Made by a program: the position numbers and the translations under genes. The notes under the pieces were generated by a model. That model did no database searches and was not told where the DNA came from. It worked only from the letters and a program-made list of their open reading frames with translations. From the NCBI GenBank assembly GCA_963745955.1, contig CAVUZI010000006.1:310001-374000 (forward strand): a DNA stretch of 64,000 nt. The letters are read 5' to 3'. Every line of letters starts with the position of its first letter. The first letter of the stretch is position 1. Positions 55,366 to 62,878 of this stretch are shown here, in pieces. This stretch comes from Bog-756 sp963745955 (GTDB lineage Bacteria > Actinomycetota > Acidimicrobiia > Acidimicrobiales > RAAP-2).

Positions 55366-56406
55366 ATGAAAGCACTCGTCTACGAAGGTCCCGGACTCAA
55401 AACCTGGAAAGACGTGGCCGACCCGGTCATCCAGGACGACTCGGATGCCATCGTGCAGGTGGATACGACCACGATCTGCGGATCCGACCTCCACATCCTC
55501 AAAGGTGACGTGCCCGAGACCACGCCGGGGACCATCCTCGGTCACGAGGCGGTGGGGACGGTTCTGGCTGTCGGGGCGGGAGTCAAGACACTCGTCCCCG
55601 GCGACCGGGTGCTGGTTTCGTGTATCTCCTCTTGCGGACGGTGCCGATTCTGCCGTGAGGGTCGCTACGGTCAGTGCCTCGGAGGTGGCGGGTGGATTCT
55701 CGGGCACCTGATCGACGGGACCCAGGCCGAGATGGTGAGGGTGCCGTTCGCCGACACCTCGACCTACCGGGTCCCGCCCGGTGCCAGTGACGAGCAGGTG
55801 CTGATGCTGTCCGATATTCTCCCGACCGCCTACGAAGTGGGCGTCCTGAACGGCGCCGTTCGGCCCGGAGACGTCGTGGCCGTCGTCGGTGCCGGCCCGG
55901 TGGGATTGTCCGCCATCCTGGGGGCCAAGTTGTTCTCCCCTGGTCACGTGGTGGCCATCGATCTGGCCGATTCCCGGCTCGAGGCGGCCAAGAGGTTCGG
56001 CGCCGACGTCGTGGTCAACAACGGACGGGAGGATGCAGTCGCCGTTGTGCGGTCGATGACCGACGACCTCGGTGCGGACGTGGCCATCGAGGCGGTCGGC
56101 GTGCCCGAGACGTTCGAGCTCTGCGCCGAGCTGGTCCGACCTGGCGGCCATGTGGCCAACATCGGCGTCCATGGCCGGTCGGCGACGCTCCACCTCGAAT
56201 CGCTCTGGATCCGGGATGTGACCATTACGACCGGGCTGGTCGACACGTACTCGACGCCCACGCTGCTCAGGCTCCTGACCTCCGGGCACATCGACGCGGC
56301 TCCCTTTGCCAGCCACCATTTCGAATTGGGCCAGATGCTCGACGCCTACGACACCTTCGCCCGGGCTGGGGAGACGGGCGCTCTCAAAGTGGTCATCAGC
56401 CGGTGA
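55366..56406 (+). CDS. zinc-dependent alcohol dehydrogenase family protein
   Basis: The 346-residue protein starts at ATG 55366 behind AGAGGAG. Catalytic zinc ligands are Cys38 in TTICGSDLHILKG and His60-Glu61 in GHEAVG. Structural zinc cysteines 90, 93, 96 and 104 are all present in SCGRCRFCREGRYGQC. The Rossmann motif VVGAGPVGLSAILGA binds NAD(P). The exact substrate is unknown; relatives act on small alcohols and aldehydes and are often induced by low oxygen. The gene follows DosR-like box C and is probably cotranscribed with the CoA-transferase gene 113 bp downstream. Confidence 0.88.
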   Translation: MKALVYEGPGLKTWKDVADPVIQDDSDAIVQVDTTTICGSDLHILKGDVPETTPGTILGHEAVGTVLAVGAGVKTLVPGDRVLVSCISSCGRCRFCREGRYGQCLGGGGWILGHLIDGTQAEMVRVPFADTSTYRVPPGASDEQVLMLSDILPTAYEVGVLNGAVRPGDVVAVVGAGPVGLSAILGAKLFSPGHVVAIDLADSRLEAAKRFGADVVVNNGREDAVAVVRSMTDDLGADVAIEAVGVPETFELCAELVRPGGHVANIGVHGRSATLHLESLWIRDVTITTGLVDTYSTPTLLRLLTSGHIDAAPFASHHFELGQMLDAYDTFARAGETGALKVVISR

Positions 56407-56519
56407 CCATCCGATGGGGAAGCCCGGGGCTGAGCGCACCGGCGCCACCCTCGAAGGGGTGCCGGGGCGGAGTTCATCCGTCGAGCTGCATCCCCAGGTA
56501 AAAAGCAGAAAGGAGCCCG

Positions 56520-57770
56520 GTGCGAATCGTGAGCGCTCGGCCGCTGGCCGACCGGATGGCCGCCGCCTTCGAGGGGACCACTCCACGAGTGGTCGTCTCG
56601 GGAAACTTTGCCACTCCATGGGAGCTGGTCGGACTGCTCGGCTCCTCGCTGTCCGCTTGCCGCGCCTTCGTCCTCAACCCCCAGTCAGGCTGGCCCTGCC
56701 GGGACGGCTTCATCACCGAGACCCCCTTTGTCGGTCCCGGGGCTCGCCATGACCCTCGGCTCGACTACATCCCGATGCGCCTCTCGTTGGTGCCTCGGCT
56801 CTTCGACTCGCTCCGCCCTCCTGACGCGGTCCTCGTGCACACCTCCACCCCGCGCCACGGAAAGGTCTCCCTCGGCATAGAAGTCAACATCCTGCCCGCA
56901 GCCATCGAACGGGTCCGACGGAGGGGCGGCCTCGTGATCGCGCAGGTGAATCCCCAGATGCCCTACACCCGCGGCGATGCCGAGATCGAGGTCGACCAGA
57001 TCGACTTGGCCATCGAGGTCGACAGCCCTCTGCCCTCCCCCGTCTCGACCCCGCCCGGCGACGCGGTCGCCACCCTCGGCGAGCAGGTGGCCCGCTACGC
57101 CAGCGACGGAGGCACCATTCAGCTCGGCATCGGCCAGGTGCCCGACGCAGCCGCCACCCATCTCCGGGCCAAGCGGGAGCTCGGCATCTGGTCGGAGATG
57201 GTCAGTGACGGTGTCATGGAGCTCGAACGGTCCGGGGCGCTCGACCCGACCCGGCCGGTGTGCGCCTCATTTCTGTACGGCTCCCCCGACTTCTACCGGT
57301 GGACTGACGACAATCCCCGTCTGGTGATGCGTCGGACCGAGTTCGTCAACGACCCGGCTCGGATCGCAGCCTGCCCGGCCATGCTGTCCGTCAACACTGC
57401 GCTCCAGGTCGATCTGTTCGCGCAGGCGAACGCCAGCCACATCAACGGTGTCACCTACTCCGGTCTCGGGGGGCAACCGGATTTCGTCGAAGGAGCGCTG
57501 CACTCCGAGGGTGGGCATGCGGTGATCGCCCTCCGGTCCTGGCACGAGAAGAGTTCCTCGTCGACCATCGTGCCGGTCATCCAATCGCCGGTCACCACAT
57601 TCCAACACTCCGTCGTCATCACCGAGCACGGCAGCGCCGAGATCTTCGGGCGGAGTCAGCCTGCCCAGGCCCGACTGCTGATCGAACGGGCCGCGGATCC
57701 ACGGGCCCGGGACGCCCTTCGGGACGCGGCCGGTGACCTCGGCCTGATCCGTCCCACCGTCGACGCGTGA
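56520..57770 (+). CDS. acetyl-CoA hydrolase/transferase family protein
   Basis: GTG 56520 follows AGAAAGGAG. The 416-residue protein shows the CoA-transferase (cat1-like) pattern: HTSTPRHGKVSLGIEVNILP, GGLVIAQVNPQMPYTRGDAE, IQLGIGQVPDAAATHL, GIWSEMVSDGVMELERSGAL with the probable active-site Glu region, and GVTYSGLGGQPDFVEGALHS. It would exchange CoA between acetyl-CoA and another acid, or release acetate. Beside an alcohol dehydrogenase and stress genes, a role in fermentative or low-oxygen carbon flow is plausible. Confidence 0.86.
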   Translation: MRIVSARPLADRMAAAFEGTTPRVVVSGNFATPWELVGLLGSSLSACRAFVLNPQSGWPCRDGFITETPFVGPGARHDPRLDYIPMRLSLVPRLFDSLRPPDAVLVHTSTPRHGKVSLGIEVNILPAAIERVRRRGGLVIAQVNPQMPYTRGDAEIEVDQIDLAIEVDSPLPSPVSTPPGDAVATLGEQVARYASDGGTIQLGIGQVPDAAATHLRAKRELGIWSEMVSDGVMELERSGALDPTRPVCASFLYGSPDFYRWTDDNPRLVMRRTEFVNDPARIAACPAMLSVNTALQVDLFAQANASHINGVTYSGLGGQPDFVEGALHSEGGHAVIALRSWHEKSSSSTIVPVIQSPVTTFQHSVVITEHGSAEIFGRSQPAQARLLIERAADPRARDALRDAAGDLGLIRPTVDA

Positions 57771-57823
57771 ACGACGACCGGTAGACGGCGACTCTGATTT
57801 CCGACCCCCGGGCGCCGCTCACC

Positions 57824-59314
57824 TCAGCCGACGCCGGATGCGACCTCGAGCCACTCGGGACACTCCCGTAGTGCCGCGGCAACCACCTCGGCCGGGGTGG
57901 CGCCGGTCGTGTCGATGGCGACAGCGGTGACCCACGGATCCATCTTCTCGCCCATCGCCGCCCGCACCACGGGCGTCGCCTCCGAGACGTCCGTATTCTC
58001 CGCCAATCGGCGGTTGATCCGACGATCCGCTTCCTCCGGCGTGGTCTCACAACACAACTCCACGAGTTCGCAGGTGGTGCGGTTCGCCAGGGTTCGCGCC
58101 CGGTCTCGCCAGCCGGCATCGATCCACGAGGCATCGAGGACCACCGATCCGCCTGCTCGGAGACGATTCTCAGCCCGCCGAAGGAGCTCCTGGTAGACGA
58201 GGCCCGTCCCCTCGGGACGGTAGCGGCCCGTCGGGTTGTCGCTCCGCTGTTCTCCGCCGACGCCGGGCTCCCTTCTGATCTCGTCGGATCGGAGCACGGT
58301 CCATCCCCGGGCGGCACCGAGAGCTGCGGCAAGGGTGGACTTGCCGGTTCCGGGTAGCCCGCCGACGAGTACGAGCCTCTCCCGCGCCCTCCGGAGGTGG
58401 TCGAGAGCCAGGGCGTGGAAGGCGGCCGCCTCCGCCGAGGCACCTTCGACCCCCTGGGATGTGCGGAGGCAGCAGACCTTGGCCCGAACATAGGCCCGTG
58501 ACGCGCAGTAGAAGTGGACGAGCGACTCTGGCATCGGATCACCGGAAGAATCCCGATACCGGCGCAGGAAGAAGCGTGCCGCGTCGGCGCGGCCCGATCG
58601 CTCGAGGTCCATGGCCAGGAAGGCCACGTCTGCGATGACGTCGCCGTAGCGGAGGCGATCATCGAACTCGACGCAGTCGAGGATCCGGACCCCGTCGTCG
58701 AGACAGAACATGTCCTCTGCCTGCAGATCACCGTGCCCGTCGCAGACGTGTCCCGTTGCCGCTCTCTCGTGCAACAACGTCTCGTGGCCCTCGATCCACC
58801 CGAGCGAGAGGGACCGGATCTCTGATTCGGCTGCGCTGTCGAGCAGCGTTCCCACGAAGCGCCGGGTCTCATCGAAATTGGCCTCCCACCCGTCGACAAG
58901 GGCCCCCGGGGACGCTTCCGCCGAGATGACGGGAGAGCGGAGGGCCTGGGCATGGAAGCGGGCCAGTACCCGGGCCACCTGTCGGAGCTGCTCGTCGAGA
59001 TCATCTCCTCGTCGGGCCAGCACGGCCAACTTCGAATCTTCGGGCAGGTGCCGCATGACGACCATGTGGTCGACTGGTTCCGAGTTCAGCTGGATGTCCG
59101 CCACACCCAGGTAGACATCCGGGGCCAGCCGACCATTGAGGTCGACTTCGCGCCGGCAGTCGAGGAGACGCGCCGCACGGGTGCGGAAGTCCAGGAAATC
59201 GAAGTGCACCTGCTTTCGCAGTTTGTAGACGCGGTCGCCGACGAAGAAGAGCAGGGAGATGTGCGTCTCCACCACGCGAGCCGGTGCCGTGGGGACCGCC
59301 GGCTCAGCCTTCAT
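57824..59314 (-). CDS. bifunctional APH-like kinase / P-loop ATPase (Rv2004c-like)
   Basis: The 496-residue protein has two parts. Residues 1-300 are aminoglycoside-phosphotransferase-like: VVMRHLPEDSKLAVLARRG and the catalytic loop VCDGHGDLQAEDMFCLDDG, then ILDCVEFDDRLRYGDVIADV. From about 315 an AAA/zeta-toxin-like P-loop domain begins: LVLVGGLPGTGKSTLAAALG, RSDEIRREPG and SVVLDASWIDAGWRDRARTL. M. tuberculosis Rv2004c, a DosR-regulated gene beside Rv2005c (USP) and Rv2006 (HAD-GH65), has this architecture. The substrate is unknown. It follows the STAS gene on the same strand after 66 bp. Confidence 0.86.
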   Translation of the reverse strand: MKAEPAVPTAPARVVETHISLLFFVGDRVYKLRKQVHFDFLDFRTRAARLLDCRREVDLNGRLAPDVYLGVADIQLNSEPVDHMVVMRHLPEDSKLAVLARRGDDLDEQLRQVARVLARFHAQALRSPVISAEASPGALVDGWEANFDETRRFVGTLLDSAAESEIRSLSLGWIEGHETLLHERAATGHVCDGHGDLQAEDMFCLDDGVRILDCVEFDDRLRYGDVIADVAFLAMDLERSGRADAARFFLRRYRDSSGDPMPESLVHFYCASRAYVRAKVCCLRTSQGVEGASAEAAAFHALALDHLRRARERLVLVGGLPGTGKSTLAAALGAARGWTVLRSDEIRREPGVGGEQRSDNPTGRYRPEGTGLVYQELLRRAENRLRAGGSVVLDASWIDAGWRDRARTLANRTTCELVELCCETTPEEADRRINRRLAENTDVSEATPVVRAAMGEKMDPWVTAVAIDTTGATPAEVVAAALRECPEWLEVASGVG

Positions 59315-59380
59315 CTGATGGCGGCGAACTGAGTCCGGTTCTGTACGGAGGGGCGTCGCGGCAGTGAGGGCTCGGCCGGA

Positions 59381-59785
59381 CTATGCATGATGCAGCATGC
59401 GGTTCGGTGCTGTCTGGGCGGCCACCGGCCGACCGGAAGGGACCCGAATTCGCACCGGCGACGGGTAGGCGGCCGCCGGACGGCACCGCTGCAGGGAGCC
59501 ACCACACGCTCGGACCGCGAGCTGGAGGTCGGCCAACACCTCGACTCCACTCTCGTCAGGGACACGCAGATCGGAGGTGTCCAGCTCGAATTGGCGGCTG
59601 CCGTCGGCAATGAGCTCTGAAACGACGGGAACGACATTGGAGCCGGTGCGACCGTCGAGCGTGCCTTGGAGGTGGATGGTGATGGGAACATGCCCGACGT
59701 CGATGGCCATGGCCAGCGAAGCGTCATCGCTCAGGACGGAAGGGGTTCGCCATCTCTGCGCCTGGTCGACCGGGCAATGATCCAT
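59381..59785 (-). CDS. STAS domain protein
   Basis: The ATG at 59785 gives about 134 residues. The STAS (anti-anti-sigma-like) fold is suggested by VPITIHLQGTLDGRTGSNVV, RQFELDTSDLRVPDESGVEV and LADLQLAVRACGGSLQ. The usual phosphorylatable Ser/Thr region reads DTSDLRVPDESG, close to the DxSxxxxxDSxG pattern of SpoIIAA-type proteins, although the second Ser is ESG. Partners are not adjacent. It probably forms a transcription unit with the APH/AAA gene, under DosR-like boxes D and E. Confidence 0.68.
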   Translation of the reverse strand: MDHCPVDQAQRWRTPSVLSDDASLAMAIDVGHVPITIHLQGTLDGRTGSNVVPVVSELIADGSRQFELDTSDLRVPDESGVEVLADLQLAVRACGGSLQRCRPAAAYPSPVRIRVPSGRPVAAQTAPNRMLHHA

Positions 59786-59818
59786 GGTCCCAGCGTGAAG
59801 GCGGAGCACCGCCACCAA

Positions 59819-59838
59819 CAGGGGAGAAAGTCCCAAGT
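59819..59838. promoter_or_regulatory. DosR/DevR-like box E
   Basis: CAGGGGAGAAAGTCCCAAGT; the reverse strand reads TTGGGACTTTCTCCCC. It lies 34 bp upstream of the STAS start. It is a weaker match to the shared core in its second half. Confidence 0.5.
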
Positions 59839-59899
59839 GGTGGTGGCGCCTCATCGGGATCCATGATCAGAGGATCGTTCCCCTGCGTCACGGGCCCAG

Positions 59900-59919
59900 A
59901 GAGGACTTTCGGCCCTGTT
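59900..59919. promoter_or_regulatory. DosR/DevR-like box D
   Basis: AGAGGACTTTCGGCCCTGTT lies between the divergent STAS and 59970 genes, 51 bp before the latter. It matches the shared core in all but the first G. Confidence 0.6.
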
Positions 59920-59969
59920 CGCGCTCGATGAGGCGTCGTACGGTGCTTTCGACGGCACGGGAGGCGACA

Positions 59970-60254
59970 ATGTCGACGAGTGACTGGACCGGAGCGGACG
60001 AGCCTTCGGGTGCCAACCGGGCATGCTGGTCGGGCGATGTGGCCATCGACACCTTGATCCACCAGCTTTCCGAGGTGATTTCCGCGGTTGGGAGCTATCG
60101 CCCCGACGTCACGGACGGCATCGGCTGGGTCTCCCTGGACAGGGCCCTCTGCAGCCTGCACAGCGCCGTGGTCGCCCTGGAGGAATTCGGGGCCGATCGC
60201 GCCCAGGCACCCGCACGCATCTCCGTCGCCAGCTCCGAACGCTCCGGGCTCTGA
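59970..60254 (+). CDS. hypothetical protein, 94 residues
   Basis: The ATG at 59970 follows GGAGGCGACA, which sets the start at MSTSDWTGADEP. The protein has one likely helical core (DVAIDTLIHQLSEVISAVGS, LDRALCSLHSAVVALEEFGA). No family is recognised. DosR-like box D is directly upstream. It is convergent with VKOR. Confidence 0.6.
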   Translation: MSTSDWTGADEPSGANRACWSGDVAIDTLIHQLSEVISAVGSYRPDVTDGIGWVSLDRALCSLHSAVVALEEFGADRAQAPARISVASSERSGL

Positions 60255-60321
60255 CCACTGCCTCCGGTCCCCGCCACCGGCGAGTGACCGACCCCGCAGG
60301 AGGACCGGCCCGGTCGTCGGA

Positions 60322-60798
60322 TCATCCCGTCCCGGCACCGACGAGGTCGGAGTCGCGGGCCAATATCGCCGGCGTGGAGGTGACGATGATCACGAACAGC
60401 AGGAACCCCACCAGATGGATCACCGTGCACCAGATGCACAGCGCTTTGAGGATGAACAGCTCTTCGATGAACAGGTAGATGATCATTCCGACACCGAGGA
60501 TGGAGAGGACGAGTCGGGCCCAGTGGATGCGCTTGTCGGCCGAGTTCCAAGCCGGCGGGAGGCAGAGGACGGTCATGGGCACGAAGTACAAGAGGCCGAG
60601 TATGGGCACGGGAATGCCCAGGAAGTGTGACGTGTTGCTCGTCAGGATCTTGTTGCAGGGTCCGAGGTCGGGACAGACGAGAGCGATGTGGGTGTCGAAG
60701 TGGCTGATGGTGAGGTAGACGGACCCGGCGAGGCCGACGATGCTCAGGAGGAGGCATGTGATCGGCTGCCACCGTAGATTTTCCGTTCCTCCAGCCAT
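60322..60798 (-). CDS. vitamin K epoxide reductase (VKOR) family protein
   Basis: From ATG 60798 (GTG 60807 is possible) the protein has 158 residues and four membrane helices. Both VKOR cysteine pairs are present: Cys42 and Cys48 in CPDLGPCNKI, and the active-site Cys121-Cys124 in LCIWCTVIH. Bacterial VKOR reoxidises DsbA-like thiol oxidases using quinone, in place of DsbB. Many homologues are fused to a thioredoxin domain; this one is stand-alone and no DsbA gene is nearby. It starts 126 bp after the cyclase stop on the same strand. Confidence 0.87.
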   Translation of the reverse strand: MAGGTENLRWQPITCLLLSIVGLAGSVYLTISHFDTHIALVCPDLGPCNKILTSNTSHFLGIPVPILGLLYFVPMTVLCLPPAWNSADKRIHWARLVLSILGVGMIIYLFIEELFILKALCIWCTVIHLVGFLLFVIIVTSTPAILARDSDLVGAGTG

Positions 60799-60924
60799 CG
60801 ATGCCACCGATCTCCGGTTCTGGGGGCTGGCCTACGGGCTCCGCCCCTGAGTTCAAGAACGACCTCGATTGATTCTGGAGCCGTCTCCCGAGCCTCCCGA
60901 GCCTCCCGAAGCCGACTGAGAGTA

Positions 60925-62826
60925 TCACGGCCAACTGACCGGACGCGAGCTCGTCCCCTCCGAGGCCCGGCGCCAGATCCGGTACATGCGCAGGCGCCCG
61001 TAGTCCTTGGCCGCCGGCAGGTGCCCGACGTAGTCGCATCCGATATCGGCATCGCCCGATACCGCCAGCGCGGCGGCGAATGCCTCCGTCACGTAGACGG
61101 CTCCCGTCGGGGTGACCGGTTCGATCCTGGCCGTGCGGTTCACGTGTGAGCCCATGAACGAGAGCCTCCCGAGCACGGGGTCCTCGATCGGGAACACCGG
61201 CCCGACGTGTCCGGACAGGCGAAAGGCGAGGTGGGACGGGAGCCCCGCGCCATCGAGGTCGAGGGAGGCCATCGCAGCCTGCAGGTCCAGTGCACACCGC
61301 GCCGCGACCGGCGCGCCGGAGAGCACGGCAAAGAGCGCATCGCCCCAGGTATTGGTGTAGTCGACGGCGTCGGCGTATCCGGAGAGCACGTCGGCGAATG
61401 CACCCAGGACCAGGTCCGAGAAGGCCGGCAACTGATCATCTTTCAATTTCGAGAAACCGCGGACATCGCCGATGAGCATGGCCCGGATCACCCGGTGAGG
61501 TCGACCCGCCGCGGCCGCGGGTTCGACCTTCTCCCCGTCCATCGCCGCCGGGGCCGACGGACCGCGGGCGGCAGACGGACCGCGGGCGCTCGACGGACCA
61601 TCGGCACAGTCCGGAGAGACGACCACGACATCGTGCCCGGTCGAACGCCACGATGCGACGTCTGCGGCCGTGCCGGCTATTCCCGTCGCCCGAGCTCCGT
61701 CCCACAGCGCGAGCTGGTGCACCTCGGCGTCGAGATACCGGGCACGGAGGAGGGCCAGCCCCATGGCCAGCTCGGCGCAGTACCGGTAGAGCACGTCGTC
61801 GTCGAGATAGGCGTCCTCGCTGGCATAGCTCACCGAGGCGGCGGCGCCGAGGCACCGGTGGAAGCGCCTCACCCACCCCGTCCCACCGGCGGCGACAGAG
61901 GTGGCGACGAACTCATCGAGGGCGAAGGGAAGGATGACATGGAGCTCGCAGCCCCGGGCCAGCAGGGCTTCGGCCCAGAGGGTGTCGCCTCCGTTGGCCA
62001 ACGAGCCGTAGGCAAAGGCCACCGGACGGTCGTCGACCGCTCGGGCGATCCGCTCGGCGACCTCTGCCTCACAGTCTCCGCCGAACCGACCGCCCGCGCC
62101 GGCAGCCGAGATGAGATGGCCGCAGTAGTGCGCCACTGCGGGCCCGGCCAGGGGCGAGAGGACCTGCGGATCGATCCCCGTCTCGGCGCAGATGAGCCGC
62201 AACTGCCGTCGAGTCGTCGACAGCGCCCCGTAGTCGCCGTCCTGGAGACCTCTGGCCCGTTCCAGTGCGGTCCGGGCGCCATCCGCATCGCCGAGGAGCA
62301 GACGCGCCTCCGCCTCGGTGGCGGCCGCGAAGTAACCGGTGTCACCCGATGTGGCGACGAGGCCGACCGACTCTCGGGCCAGTCGGCGCGCCCCGGCGGG
62401 GTCCCCGGCCACCAGCGTCAAGGTGGCGGCGTTGATGGCCGGAAAGTAGCCCTGCGATCGCGCTCGGATTTCCAGATAGGCCGCGGCGGCCCGTGCGGCC
62501 AGCCACCGCCGTTCCTGGCCCGACGCGGCCAGGGCGAAGTCCTTTTGGATCCGGGCGTCGAGTGCACCCACGTCCTCGGATTCGCTCGCGGACAAGCCGA
62601 GCTCTTCGAACTCCCGTGCCGCTTGTGCCGTCGACCCGCTTCGGGCCAAGGCCAACACGGCCCGGTAGCCCAGCTCGACGTGATCGGGATACTGCTCCAG
62701 CCCCTGCCCGGCCAGGTCGAAGGCGGCGAGCGGTTCACCTCGCCGCTCCGCATCTCTGACCGCCGCCAGCCATTCGTCGGCCGTCCGAGACCGATCAGGC
62801 CTCGGCACAACTTCCGATCGGGCCAT
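60925..62826 (-). CDS. TPR / SLOG-like / class III nucleotide cyclase protein
   Basis: The ATG at 62826 gives about 633 residues; longer frames overlap the divergent TIR gene. Residues 1-240 are Ala-rich helical repeats of TPR type (RRGEPLAAFDLAGQGLEQYP, ARRLARESVGLVATSG). Residues about 250-420 hold a Rossmann-like module, RPVAFAYGSLANGGDTLWAE then ALLARGCELHVILPF, resembling SLOG/DprA-type nucleotide-sensing folds. The C-terminal class III cyclase domain has GDVRGFSKLKDDQLPAF with the first metal Asp, YTNTWGDALFAVL with the second, and GSHVNRTARIEP with the transition-state Asn and Arg. It should make cAMP or cGMP; base specificity is not settled. Confidence 0.82.
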   Translation of the reverse strand: MARSEVVPRPDRSRTADEWLAAVRDAERRGEPLAAFDLAGQGLEQYPDHVELGYRAVLALARSGSTAQAAREFEELGLSASESEDVGALDARIQKDFALAASGQERRWLAARAAAAYLEIRARSQGYFPAINAATLTLVAGDPAGARRLARESVGLVATSGDTGYFAAATEAEARLLLGDADGARTALERARGLQDGDYGALSTTRRQLRLICAETGIDPQVLSPLAGPAVAHYCGHLISAAGAGGRFGGDCEAEVAERIARAVDDRPVAFAYGSLANGGDTLWAEALLARGCELHVILPFALDEFVATSVAAGGTGWVRRFHRCLGAAASVSYASEDAYLDDDVLYRYCAELAMGLALLRARYLDAEVHQLALWDGARATGIAGTAADVASWRSTGHDVVVVSPDCADGPSSARGPSAARGPSAPAAMDGEKVEPAAAAGRPHRVIRAMLIGDVRGFSKLKDDQLPAFSDLVLGAFADVLSGYADAVDYTNTWGDALFAVLSGAPVAARCALDLQAAMASLDLDGAGLPSHLAFRLSGHVGPVFPIEDPVLGRLSFMGSHVNRTARIEPVTPTGAVYVTEAFAAALAVSGDADIGCDYVGHLPAAKDYGRLRMYRIWRRASEGTSSRPVSWP

Positions 62827-62878
62827 TGAGAGATCGTAGATGCAGCTGACCACCGCCGGTCCGCGTCTGCATGCAAGA

